This document shows positions 9,190-17,832 of a stretch of 58,785 nt of DNA, in pieces. The stretch's first letter is position 1. Each line of letters opens with the position of its first letter. A program made the translations under genes and the position numbers. The notes beneath the pieces are model-generated. The model searched no databases, was not told where the DNA came from, and saw only the letters and a list, made by a program, of their open reading frames with translations. This stretch comes from Natrialba hulunbeirensis JCM 10989 (GTDB taxonomy: Archaea > Halobacteriota > Halobacteria > Halobacteriales > Natrialbaceae): positions 2,425 to 61,209 of the forward strand of contig NZ_AOIM01000021.1 in the NCBI RefSeq assembly GCF_000337575.1. The letters run 5' to 3'.

Positions 9190-10860
9190 ATGTCCAAGGA
9201 AGACACAACATCCAACATCGATCGACGCCGATTCATCAAATCGACGGCTGCTATCGGTGCAGCAGGGCTCTTTGCCGGGTGCGTTGGAACCGACCCAGAT
9301 GACACCAGTGGTGGAGGTGGGACGTTCCGGATCGCGACCTCGGACGAGGTCGAGACGTTCGATCCGCGAATGAATCAGATGGTGTGGTACAGTACGGCTG
9401 CCCACTACCTGTTCGACTCGCTTTTCATGTTGGAGCCGGACGGCAGTGGCACGGTTCCGCACCTCGCCGACGGCGAACTCGAGGAGGTCGACGAAACGAC
9501 GTTCGTCGCCGACATCCGCGATGACGTCTCCTTCCACAACGGCGACCAACTGACCGCGGAGGACGTGGCGTACTCGCTCAACTGGGTCCGAAACCCGGAC
9601 AACGACTCGCCAAACCTCTCGAACGTCGAGTTCATTGACGAAGCCGAGGCGACAGGTGAGTTCGAAGTCACGTTGCACCTCGATTACCAGTTCGCGCTGA
9701 TGGAACAGGAACTCGCCACGATGAACGCTGCGATCGTTCCAATGGATGTCGCTGAGGAGATGGGTCAGGAGGAGTTCGCCCAGAACCCCATCGGTAGCGG
9801 CCCGTTCGAACTCGTGAACCACGATCCGTCAGCCAGCGTCGAACTCGAGGCGTACGACGACTACTTCCTCGGCGAGCCAGCACTGGATGGACTCGAGTAC
9901 CGGATCATTCCGGAGGCAGAGGTTGGTTTCGTCGAATTGGCAGATGGTACTATTCATCAGTCAAGCGTGACGGACGCTCTCGTGGATGAAGCGGAGTCGA
10001 ACGATGCCGTCGAAACGCATCAGCTGGATACCTTCAACTTTCAGGGGCTCATTATCAACTGTCTGGAGGGTCCGTTCGAAGACGTCAGGGCGCGCGAAGC
10101 GGTTCAATACCTCGTCGACTACGATGAGTTGTTGACGGGTGCCGTCGGCGACCTCGGCGGTCGGAGCGTGGCCCATATGCCCCAGGGCGTTGTTGATGCC
10201 TGGGACTTCCCTGCGGACGAGTGGCGAGAACAGTACTATCCGGAGCAAGATCACGACCGCGCACGTGAACTGTTCGAAGCGGCTGGACTCGATACCGACT
10301 TCGAGGTGGACATCGTTACGTTGTCCGGTGAGGCGATGCGGGGTCGAGCTACTGTCTTGCAACACGAATTCGAGGAGGTTGGAATCGACGCAAACGTTAG
10401 AGAGGTATCGGATGGAGAATGGCTGGATTCGCTCGATAACGGAACGTTTGATATCAATACGTACGGATGGGGCGGAGGTGACGATCCGGACGGCTACTAC
10501 TACCGGATGTTCCGTGATCTCACGAACGACGACGGTGGTATGAACGACGATGTCGTCGGCCATTCGTCGATCGGCTATCTCTACGAGGGGGCTCGATCGC
10601 GCGGCGATGACGACCTCCTGGAGGATCTTGAGAGGTTTGACGAACTCGTTCGTGCGGCGCGGGAGACGACGGACCGCGAGGAACGCTACGAGTACTACGT
10701 CGAGGCAGTTGAGATTCTCATGCCGCTGTACCCGGTCATCGGCGTGTACTCTGCCGAGGGTGTGACTGGCGTCCATACCGACGTTCAAGGGTACCAGCCC
10801 ACGGAGTTCGGCGAACAGGAAGTGTTCAACCACTGGCAAGAGGCGCGGATCGACGACTAG
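9190..10860 (+). CDS. Peptide ABC transporter substrate-binding lipoprotein, copy 1
   Basis: 556 residues from the ATG at 9190. It starts with a twin-arginine lipoprotein signal (DRRRFIKSTAAIGAAGLFAGC), so it should be exported folded and lipid-anchored at the outer membrane face. The mature part is a family 5 solute-binding protein (DppA/OppA type) with conserved segments such as FDPRMNQM, FVADIRDDVSFHNGDQLTAEDV and NPIGSGPFEL. The ligand is likely a peptide. Copy 2 follows directly and is very similar, with divergence concentrated in the middle (about residues 240-300). Confidence 0.93.
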   Translation: MSKEDTTSNIDRRRFIKSTAAIGAAGLFAGCVGTDPDDTSGGGGTFRIATSDEVETFDPRMNQMVWYSTAAHYLFDSLFMLEPDGSGTVPHLADGELEEVDETTFVADIRDDVSFHNGDQLTAEDVAYSLNWVRNPDNDSPNLSNVEFIDEAEATGEFEVTLHLDYQFALMEQELATMNAAIVPMDVAEEMGQEEFAQNPIGSGPFELVNHDPSASVELEAYDDYFLGEPALDGLEYRIIPEAEVGFVELADGTIHQSSVTDALVDEAESNDAVETHQLDTFNFQGLIINCLEGPFEDVRAREAVQYLVDYDELLTGAVGDLGGRSVAHMPQGVVDAWDFPADEWREQYYPEQDHDRARELFEAAGLDTDFEVDIVTLSGEAMRGRATVLQHEFEEVGIDANVREVSDGEWLDSLDNGTFDINTYGWGGGDDPDGYYYRMFRDLTNDDGGMNDDVVGHSSIGYLYEGARSRGDDDLLEDLERFDELVRAARETTDREERYEYYVEAVEILMPLYPVIGVYSAEGVTGVHTDVQGYQPTEFGEQEVFNHWQEARIDD

Positions 10861-10925
10861 CTGGCAAACTCATTCGCTGGTGGGAGTTACTTCGTATACT
10901 GATGGGATGTCGGTTCGCCTCCCTC

Positions 10926-10990
10926 GGTACCGAACCGGGACCGCCGTGAGCGGCGACGAGTCGGTCGAGTTCCGTCCGTTTGAGCGCCAT
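10926..10990 (-). pseudogene. Duplicated 5' fragment of the M42 aminopeptidase gene
   Basis: The reverse strand from 10990 repeats the first ~21 codons of the M42 gene at 9053 (starting MALKRTELDRLV) and then loses similarity. It was evidently copied as the upstream edge of the tandem duplication and has no function visible. Confidence 0.8.
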
Positions 10991-11105
10991 GACGGCCCTG
11001 TGCCGACGAAAGCGGTCGCAACTCTTGGGACCCAGCAGTCGGTGACGGCGGGCACCTATGATGCTAGGGGCCGATTATTTTCCCCTGATGTGACTTGTTC
11101 GGGAT

Positions 11106-11120
11106 ACACTAGGGTAGTGT
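11106..11120 (+). promoter_or_regulatory. Palindrome before binding-protein gene 2
   Basis: ACACTAGGGTAGTGT, identical to 9170-9184 and again 5 bases before the start codon. Flanking non-coding bases have changed between copies while this stretch has not, which weakly supports function. Confidence 0.5.
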
Positions 11121-11125
11121 TCTCA

Positions 11126-12796
11126 ATGTACAAAGAAGGCAACACATCCGATATCGATCGACGCCGATTCATCAAATCGACGGCAGCTATCGGCGCAGCG
11201 GGGCTCTTCGCTGGGTGCGTCGGCAGCGACCCAGACGAGCCGGGGGACGGGAGCGGGACGTTCCGGATCGCGACCTCGGACGAGGTCGAGACGTTCGATC
11301 CGCGAATGAACCAGATGGCGTGGTACAGTACGGCTGCCCACTACCTGTTCGACTCGCTCCTGATGATGGAACCGGACGGCAGCGGCACGGTCCCGCACCT
11401 CGCCGACGGCGAACTCGAGGAGGTCGACGAGACGACGTTCGTCGCCGACATCCGCGACGACGTCTCCTTCCACAACGGCGACCAACTGACCGCAGAGGAC
11501 GTGGCGTACTCGCTCAACTGGGTCCGAAATCCGGACAACGACTCGCCAAACCTCTCGAACGTCGAGTTCCTCGACGAGGCCGAGGCAACCGGCGAGTTCG
11601 AGGTCACCCTCCATCTCGAGTACCAGTCCGCGCTGATGGAGCGAACGCTCGCCGGAATGAACGCCGCGATCGTGCCGATGGACGCAGCAGAGGAGATGGG
11701 TCAGGAGGAGTTCGCCCAGAACCCGATTGGCAGCGGCCCGTTCGAACTCGCGAACCACGATCCGTCGGCCACCGTCGAACTCACGGCCAACGACGACTAC
11801 TTCCTCGGCGAGCCAGCACTGGACGGACTCGAGTACCGGATCATTCCGGAGACGGAGGTCGGGTATGTCGAACTCGCGACCGGCGACATTCACCAGTCCG
11901 GTGTGACGGAGGCGTTGCTCGACGAGGCACAGAACGACGACAATATCGACGTCTACCAGCTCGACAATTTCGACTTCCAGGGGTTCCTCCTGAACTGTCT
12001 AGACGGGCCGTTCGAGGACAGACGAGCGCGTGAGGCACTGCAGTATCTCGTCGATTACGACGAGTTGTTGATCGGTGCCGTCGGCGACCTCGGTAGCCGG
12101 AACTGGGGGCACATGCCACAGGGCGTCATCGACGCCTGGGACTTCCCGGCAGACGAGTGGGAAGAGCAGTACTATCCCGAGCAGGACCACGACCGCGCGG
12201 TCGAACTGTTCGAGGAGGCAGGCCTTGGCACCGATTTCGACGTCGAAATCACGTCCCAGTCGGGCGAAGCGACGACAGGGCGTGCAACCGTGCTCCAGAA
12301 CGAGTTCGAGGAGGTCGGCATCAACGCCACGGTGAGCGAGATTTCAGACGGTGAGTGGCTGGATGGACTCGACAACGGTGACTTCGACATCACCACGTAC
12401 GGGTGGGGCGGGAACGACGACCCGGACGGCTACTACTACCATATGTTCCGTGACATCGAAAACGACGACGGTGGCATGAGCGACGATGTCGTCGGCCATT
12501 CGTCGATCGGCTACCTCTACGAGGGTGCGCGTGAACGTGGCGACGAGGAGGCGCTCGAAGATCTCGAGCGGCTCGACGAGATCGTTCGTGCAGCGCGACA
12601 GACGACGGACCGCGAGGAACGCTACGAGTACTACGTCGAAGCTGCTGACCTCCTCATGCCGCTGTATCCCGTTCTCGGTGTGTACTCTGCCGAGAGCGCG
12701 ACTGGCGTCCACACGAACGTACAGGACTACGAGCCGAGTCCGTTCGGTGAGCAGGAAGCGTTCAACCAGTGGCAAGAGGCGCGGATCGACGACTAG
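11126..12796 (+). CDS. Peptide ABC transporter substrate-binding lipoprotein, copy 2
   Basis: 556 residues from the ATG at 11126; the frame is open much further upstream, but this start matches copy 1 and places the Tat signal (DRRRFIKSTAAIGAAGLFAGC) at the N-terminus. It is a family 5 peptide-binding protein. It lies 39 bases before the permease gene, so it is probably the copy transcribed with the transporter. Compared with copy 1 it is more GC-rich at third positions. Differences between the copies lie mostly in residues 235-310, which could alter ligand preference. Confidence 0.92.
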   Translation: MYKEGNTSDIDRRRFIKSTAAIGAAGLFAGCVGSDPDEPGDGSGTFRIATSDEVETFDPRMNQMAWYSTAAHYLFDSLLMMEPDGSGTVPHLADGELEEVDETTFVADIRDDVSFHNGDQLTAEDVAYSLNWVRNPDNDSPNLSNVEFLDEAEATGEFEVTLHLEYQSALMERTLAGMNAAIVPMDAAEEMGQEEFAQNPIGSGPFELANHDPSATVELTANDDYFLGEPALDGLEYRIIPETEVGYVELATGDIHQSGVTEALLDEAQNDDNIDVYQLDNFDFQGFLLNCLDGPFEDRRAREALQYLVDYDELLIGAVGDLGSRNWGHMPQGVIDAWDFPADEWEEQYYPEQDHDRAVELFEEAGLGTDFDVEITSQSGEATTGRATVLQNEFEEVGINATVSEISDGEWLDGLDNGDFDITTYGWGGNDDPDGYYYHMFRDIENDDGGMSDDVVGHSSIGYLYEGARERGDEEALEDLERLDEIVRAARQTTDREERYEYYVEAADLLMPLYPVLGVYSAESATGVHTNVQDYEPSPFGEQEAFNQWQEARIDD

Positions 12797-12835
12797 CTGG
12801 CCAGCCACATTCACAGATGGGAATCATTTCGTATA

Positions 12836-13786
12836 ATGGGACTGCTTAGATACGCCCTTCGACGCTTCGTTCAGATCATCCCGGTCCTGTTCGGCATCGT
12901 GACGCTGATGTTCGTCATGATGCACGCGCTGCCGGGTGATCCCGTTCGCCTCTATCTCGGTACCGAACCGGGCCAGGAGCTGGCGGACGATCTGATCGAA
13001 AGCTACGGCTTCGACAGACCGCTTCACGAACAGTACTTCGATTACCTCGTCCGCCTCGGTCAGGGAGACCTCGGTCAGTCGTTCGTCTACAACCGACCGG
13101 TGTCTGATCTCATCTGGGAGCGAATGGAGCCGACGCTCGTCGTGATGGGGTTGTCCTACCTCGTCGCGCTTCCGATGGCGATCGGTCTCGGGATCTACGG
13201 CGCGGCGCGCCACAACGAAGCCGGTGACCACGCCTCCCGATTTGCCGGACTCGCCGGCATCTCGACGCCGAACTTCTGGCTGGCACTGATGCTGATCTAC
13301 GTGGTGACGTACCACCTCGAGTTGTTACCGGCGTCAGGGTACACGTCGCCGTTTATCGATCCGATAGAGTCGCTGACGTTGCTCATCATGCCCGTCATCA
13401 CCCTTGCGACGGCCCAGACGGCGCTGCTCATGCGAATGACGCGCTCGAGCATGATCGAGGAACTTCGCGCGGATTACATCGAGACGGCGCGCGCCTACGG
13501 GATTCCCGAACGGAAGGTACTGATACGACACTCGTTCCGCAACGCGTTGTTGCCCCTGGTGACGATCGTCGGGCTTCAGGTCTCGACGCTGCTCGGCGGG
13601 AGCGTCATCGTCGAAGAGATTTTCGCTATCCCCGGACTGGGACGGCTGTTCTTCGACTCGCTCATCGATCAGGACTACTCCGTCGCTGTCGGGGTGACGT
13701 TGTTCTTCTCGACGTTGTTCCTGATCGGCGTCGTGCTCACCGACATCGCGTACGCGTACATCGACCCACGGATCAAGTATGATTGA
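12836..13786 (+). CDS. Peptide ABC transporter permease, DppB type
   Basis: 316 residues. The N-terminal RRFVQIIPVLFGIVTLMFVM segment, a large extracellular loop and the EAA loop (ETARAYGIPERKVLIRHSFRNALLP) are typical of DppB/OppB. About six membrane helices are expected. It forms the membrane channel with the permease encoded at 13904. The C-terminus IDPRIKYD is the normal family end. The stop codon overlaps the start of a 42-codon open frame. Confidence 0.95.
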   Translation: MGLLRYALRRFVQIIPVLFGIVTLMFVMMHALPGDPVRLYLGTEPGQELADDLIESYGFDRPLHEQYFDYLVRLGQGDLGQSFVYNRPVSDLIWERMEPTLVVMGLSYLVALPMAIGLGIYGAARHNEAGDHASRFAGLAGISTPNFWLALMLIYVVTYHLELLPASGYTSPFIDPIESLTLLIMPVITLATAQTALLMRMTRSSMIEELRADYIETARAYGIPERKVLIRHSFRNALLPLVTIVGLQVSTLLGGSVIVEEIFAIPGLGRLFFDSLIDQDYSVAVGVTLFFSTLFLIGVVLTDIAYAYIDPRIKYD

Positions 13787-13907
13787 CGTAGCACCGAACC
13801 CACCGACGGCATCGTCGGTTGCGACACCAGACACAGCAGTAGCACCGGCACCGGCACCGGAACCGACACCGATACCGACACGAGCACCGTGGAGGGATGA
13901 CCGATGA
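13779..13907 (+). CDS. Possible 42-residue coupling ORF between the permease genes
   Basis: ATG at 13779 overlaps the DppB stop (ATGATTGA), and its TGA at 13905-13907 overlaps the DppC ATG at 13904 (ATGA). The product would be rich in Ala, Pro and Thr (MIDVAPNPPTASSVATPDTA then VAPAPAPEPTPIPT). It would allow ribosomes to pass from DppB to DppC without a gap. It may be a coupling device rather than a functional protein. The DppB reading frame itself also stays open for 37 codons after its stop (Thr/Gly/Asp repeats), so a lost C-terminal tail is another explanation. Confidence 0.4.
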   Translation: MIDVAPNPPTASSVATPDTAVAPAPAPEPTPIPTRAPWRDDR

Positions 13908-14983
13908 GCGGCGAAGAGAATCGCGTCGGCGACGCAGAACTCTCCGCTAACGGCCGCGTGCTCGGGACGCTCGCGAAGCTCAGGCACAGCCCGACGTCGG
14001 TCGCCGGACTCCTCATTGTGGGTGTCCTCGTTGCGATGGCGATCTTCAGCGCGATCGATAGCTTCCTGTTCAACCGGGCGATCATCACGTGGCTCCACGC
14101 CGATCCGCACGCGATGGATCAGAGTATGCGCTACTCCGAACCGTCGAGAGCGCATCCGTTCGGAACCGACCGCTACGGCCGTGACGTGTTCGCGAGGATC
14201 ATCTACGGCAGCCGAACGGCGCTGACAATCGGCATCCTCGCCGTTGGAATCAGCTTCGTCGGTGGCGTCATCATTGGCGCGATCTCGGCGTACTTCGGCG
14301 GCTACGTCGACGACGGCCTCATGCGAACCGTCGAGGTCCTGTACGCGATTCCAGGCCTCGTTCTCGCGATGATCTTCATGGCAATCTTCGGACCGAGTAT
14401 CTACAACCTCTTCATCGCCTACGGGATCGTCGGCATTCCGGCGTACGCCCGGGTGATGCGCTCCGAAGTGCTCTCCCTGCGAGACCGTCAGTACGTCGAG
14501 GCGGCGAAACTCGCGGGGCTGCCCCGACGAACGATTCTCTTTCGCGAGATCGTTCCCAACGGCCTCGCGCCGGTCGTCGTGCAGGCGACCCTATCGATGG
14601 GGACCGTCATCATCGGCGCAGCGGCGCTCTCGTTCCTCGGATTCGGCGTGCAACCGCCGACGCCCGACTGGGGCCGAATGCTCGCGGACGGCCGGACGGC
14701 GCTGCTCGTCGCGTGGTGGGTCGCGCTGTTCCCCGGCATCATGATCTTCCTCACAGTTATGGGATTCAACATGCTCGGCGACGGACTGCGAGACGTAATG
14801 GACCCGAAAACGACCGTCGAAGACGTCGGCTACGAGGATTTCGACGTGGACTCGATCCTCGAAGACGACGGCCACGGCGAGCTCTCACCGGACGAGGGCG
14901 ACCGCCAGCAGACGGCAACCGACGGTGGTTTCGAGCAACACGACGCAGCGTCACCGACACCGGAGCGAGGTGATCGTTCGTGA
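13904..14983 (+). CDS. Peptide ABC transporter permease, DppC type
   Basis: 359 residues. An N-terminal helix (SVAGLLIVGVLVAMAIFSAI), the DppC pattern HPFGTDRYGRDVFARIIYG before the core helices, and an EAA loop (EAAKLAGLPRRTILFREIVPN) identify it. A long acidic C-terminal tail (about residues 290-359) extends beyond the usual family end and is probably cytoplasmic. The last four bases overlap the GTG start of the next gene (GTGA), indicating translational coupling. Confidence 0.95.
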   Translation: MSGEENRVGDAELSANGRVLGTLAKLRHSPTSVAGLLIVGVLVAMAIFSAIDSFLFNRAIITWLHADPHAMDQSMRYSEPSRAHPFGTDRYGRDVFARIIYGSRTALTIGILAVGISFVGGVIIGAISAYFGGYVDDGLMRTVEVLYAIPGLVLAMIFMAIFGPSIYNLFIAYGIVGIPAYARVMRSEVLSLRDRQYVEAAKLAGLPRRTILFREIVPNGLAPVVVQATLSMGTVIIGAAALSFLGFGVQPPTPDWGRMLADGRTALLVAWWVALFPGIMIFLTVMGFNMLGDGLRDVMDPKTTVEDVGYEDFDVDSILEDDGHGELSPDEGDRQQTATDGGFEQHDAASPTPERGDRS

Positions 14984-16029
14984 GCCTTCTCGAGGTCGAA
15001 GACCTGCAGACGTACTTCTTCACGTCCGACGGCATCGTGCGCGCGGTCGACGGCGTGAGTTTCGAGGTCGAAACCGGTGAATCGCTCGGACTCGTCGGCG
15101 AGAGCGGCGCTGGGAAGAGCGTCGCCGTCAAGAGCCTCATGGGGCTGATTCGAGAACCCGGTCGGATCGTCAACGGGAGTATCCGGTACGACGGCCAGGA
15201 ATTGACCGATCTCAGCGAGCAGGAACTCAGACGCGATATTCGCGGCAACGAAATCTCGATCATCTTCCAGGACGCGATGTCCGCGCTCAACCCCGTCTTC
15301 ACCGTCGGCGAGCAAATTGAGGAAGTCATCGTCGAGAACACGGACCGCTCGCCCACTGAGGCACGCGAGCGAGCGATCGAACTTCTCGACGACGTTGGCA
15401 TCCCGGATCCGTCACAGCGAATCGACGAGTATCCACACCAGTACTCCGGCGGCATGCAACAGCGGGCGATGATTGCGATGGCACTCGCCTGTGACCCGCA
15501 GCTGATCATCGCCGACGAGCCGACGACGGCACTCGACGTGACAATTCAGGCGGGAATCCTCGAACTGTTCGACGAGATTCAGGAGAAGTACGAGACGAGC
15601 ATGGTGTACGTCACGCACGACCTCGGCGTCGTCAGAGAGGTCTGTGACCGCGTGGCCGTCATGTATCTCGGACGAGTGGTCGAGTCCGCTCCGTACGAGG
15701 AACTGTACCAAAACCCGAAACATCCCTACACGCAGTCGCTGATTAACTCGGTCGTCACGCCCGACGAGACGCTCGACGAACTCGATCCGATCGGTGGAAC
15801 CATGCCGAGTGCGGTCTCACCACCGTCCGGCTGTCGGTTCCGCACCCGATGTTCGGTCGAGTTCGGCGAATGTTCGCAGCTGACGCCGCCGTTGTACGAC
15901 GTCGGCGACGACGAGACACATACGGCTGCCTGTCTGCGATATGACGAGGGTGTCGAACGCGAGGAACCGGCGTTACACGAGTCGACGACCAGCGAGCCGG
16001 CCGTCGTGGAGGAACAGACAGATGACTGA
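14980..16029 (+). CDS. Peptide ABC transporter ATP-binding protein, DppD type
   Basis: 349 residues with a GTG start. Walker A GESGAGKS, Q-loop FQDAMSALNP, signature YSGGMQQRA, Walker B LIIADEPTTALD and switch His in VTHDLG are all present. The C-terminal oligopeptide-transporter domain (GCRFRTRCSVEFGEC, with Cys residues that bind an iron-sulfur cluster in some Opp/Dpp proteins) supports peptide transport. It works at the inner membrane face with the ATPase encoded at 16147. Confidence 0.95.
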   Translation: MSLLEVEDLQTYFFTSDGIVRAVDGVSFEVETGESLGLVGESGAGKSVAVKSLMGLIREPGRIVNGSIRYDGQELTDLSEQELRRDIRGNEISIIFQDAMSALNPVFTVGEQIEEVIVENTDRSPTEARERAIELLDDVGIPDPSQRIDEYPHQYSGGMQQRAMIAMALACDPQLIIADEPTTALDVTIQAGILELFDEIQEKYETSMVYVTHDLGVVREVCDRVAVMYLGRVVESAPYEELYQNPKHPYTQSLINSVVTPDETLDELDPIGGTMPSAVSPPSGCRFRTRCSVEFGECSQLTPPLYDVGDDETHTAACLRYDEGVEREEPALHESTTSEPAVVEEQTDD

Positions 16030-16150
16030 GAGTGAGACCGAGACCGAGACCAAGACCGAGATCGAGACTGACGCTGACGCTGCGACCGAGACGCAACCGC
16101 GAACTGACCGCAACCGAGCACGAACTGACCGCGACCGAGGTGCGCTATGA
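16022..16150 (+). CDS. Possible 42-residue coupling ORF between the ATPase genes
   Basis: ATG at 16022 overlaps the DppD stop (ATGACTGA), and its TGA at 16148-16150 overlaps the DppF ATG at 16147. It encodes 42 residues, the same length as the ORF at 13779 but of unrelated composition (MTESETETETKTEIETDADA then an Arg/Asp-rich end). The first half is a degenerate 6-base repeat (GAGACC-like). The double overlap favours a role in translational coupling. A protein function is uncertain. Confidence 0.4.
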   Translation: MTESETETETKTEIETDADAATETQPRTDRNRARTDRDRGAL

Positions 16151-17832
16151 GTACGATCGACCGAACCGACGATGGGGGACCCAGTGGAACGAACCGTACC
16201 GACGACCGGACCGGTGGCTCCGATCGGGAGCCGCTACTCGAGGTCACCGGACTCCAGAAACACTTTCCGGTGAACTCGGGGCTGCTCTCGTCGATCCGAT
16301 TCGATTCGGACTCGAGACCGTTCCCGTTCCGTTACGACCAGTCGAGCGTCAAAGCAGTCGACGGCGTCGACTTCGAACTGCGCCCCGGTGAAACGCTTGG
16401 CATCGTCGGGGAATCTGGCTGCGGAAAGTCGACGCTTGCACGAACGATCCTCGGCCTCGAGGAACCAACTGCCGGCGACATCACCTTTGACGGCCAGCCG
16501 ACGGACGAAATCCCCGAAGGCGAGTTCCGCAAGCGAACACAGATGGTGTTTCAGGATCCCCAGTCGAGCCTGAACCCGCGCCGAAAGGTCGGCCACATCA
16601 TCGAGGACCCACTCGAGGGAACCGACTGGCCGCGGCCCGATCCGTCGGTCCGCTCCGAAGCCGAGGTGCGAACCGAAGACCTCTCCGAGTACGCAGTCAA
16701 CGCCACCGTGGACGACAACGCGGAACTCGTCGTCGATCCGGTCGACGGCGTCGCGACGGTTCTACTGACGGTTCGTCCCGTCGGTGACCCAACCGAGACC
16801 GCCGTCGAGACGGCCGACGACGTCGCCGTCGAACTCCCCTGGGGATTCGACGCCGCCGTCACCGTCGACGACACCCAGCGAACGATTGACATCGATGTCT
16901 CCGTCTCCGCCTCCAAAGCCGACCTTCGACGCGAGCGTGCACTCGAGTTACTCGAGCAGGTCGGCCTCAAGCGCGAGTACTACGACCGTCATCCCCACGA
17001 GTTCTCCGGAGGACAGCGCCAGCGGATCAACCTCGCGCGGGCGCTGTCGATCAATCCGGATCTCGTCGTGGCGGACGAGCCAGTTAGCGGACTCGACGTG
17101 AGCGTGCAGGCCCAGATTCTCAATCTGATGGACGACCTGCAGGAGGAGTACGGGCTGACGTACCTCCTGATTTCACACGACCTGAGCGTGGTTCGGTACG
17201 TTGCCGACCGCGTGGCCGTGATGTATCTGGGCGAGTTCGTGGAAATGGCCCCGACGGAGGAACTGTTTACCGAGCAGTACCACCCCTACGCCAGGGCGCT
17301 GTTGAGCGCCGTGCCGAACCCGGACCCGGACCAGCCGGGGATCGAGTCGGTGATTCAGGGCAACGTACCGAGCGCCTCCGATCCGCCGCGAGGCTGTCGA
17401 TTCCACACGCGTTGTCCGTCGTTCATCCTGCCCGACGGTTTCAGCGCCGCGGGGTACGAGGCGTACGACGAACTCCTTGAGGCTGTCCGTGAGAAGGAAC
17501 TCGAGGGGAGTGATCCGGACGTGGTTGTCGAGGCGTATCTCGGGGATAGTGATTCTGGCGACACTGGCGACACCGCTGCCGACGCCGCGGGCGACGGCGG
17601 GACGATCCCACCTGGCGCGAGGTCGGACGCGCGCCAGGCCGTCGAACGCGCACTCGCGGGCGACTGGACGGCTGCGAGAGAGCGTCTCGAGGCTTACGAA
17701 TCGATCTGCCAGTCGTCGACGCCGGCGCTCGATCCTGCCGGTTCGACGGACGGGACAACTGCTGTCGAAACCGAACGGTTGACGGCGTGTCATCTCGAAC
17801 TATCCGATCAGGGAGGTACCCGTGAGCCGTAA
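16147..17832 (+). CDS. Peptide ABC transporter ATP-binding protein, DppF type, with internal insertion
   Basis: 561 residues, long for the family (usually about 320-430). Walker A GESGCGKST (88-96), Q-loop FQDPQSSLNP, signature FSGGQRQRI (286-294), Walker B and switch His (ISHDLS) are intact. Between the Q-loop and the signature, about residues 161-257 form an extra acidic, beta-rich segment inside the helical subdomain. The C-terminal domain has Cys in GCRFHTRCPSF and a further acidic extension (about 455-530). The stop codon lies inside the next gene, which starts at a GTG 11 bases earlier. Confidence 0.93.
   Translation: MSTIDRTDDGGPSGTNRTDDRTGGSDREPLLEVTGLQKHFPVNSGLLSSIRFDSDSRPFPFRYDQSSVKAVDGVDFELRPGETLGIVGESGCGKSTLARTILGLEEPTAGDITFDGQPTDEIPEGEFRKRTQMVFQDPQSSLNPRRKVGHIIEDPLEGTDWPRPDPSVRSEAEVRTEDLSEYAVNATVDDNAELVVDPVDGVATVLLTVRPVGDPTETAVETADDVAVELPWGFDAAVTVDDTQRTIDIDVSVSASKADLRRERALELLEQVGLKREYYDRHPHEFSGGQRQRINLARALSINPDLVVADEPVSGLDVSVQAQILNLMDDLQEEYGLTYLLISHDLSVVRYVADRVAVMYLGEFVEMAPTEELFTEQYHPYARALLSAVPNPDPDQPGIESVIQGNVPSASDPPRGCRFHTRCPSFILPDGFSAAGYEAYDELLEAVREKELEGSDPDVVVEAYLGDSDSGDTGDTAADAAGDGGTIPPGARSDARQAVERALAGDWTAARERLEAYESICQSSTPALDPAGSTDGTTAVETERLTACHLELSDQGGTREP

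Larger units (their letters stand above)
8988..10906. repeat. Tandem duplication, unit 1
   Basis: About 1.9 kb containing the start of the M42 gene (reverse strand), the intergenic promoter region, a complete binding-protein gene and about 46 bases after its stop. It matches unit 2 at 10926-12845 almost throughout, including non-coding parts such as GAGTTCCGTCCGTTTGAGCG and the 15-base palindrome before each start codon. Confidence 0.9.
10926..12845. repeat. Tandem duplication, unit 2
   Basis: Second copy of the 1.9 kb unit, head-to-tail with unit 1 after about 19 bases. It ends where the permease gene begins: the sequence TTCGTATA before the permease ATG is also found after copy 1 at about 10891-10898. 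The ancestral order was therefore M42 gene, one binding protein, permease. Confidence 0.88.

Noticed and set aside
13334-14155. 273-codon reverse ORF across the permease genes
   Set aside because: Antisense shadow of two well-identified permeases.
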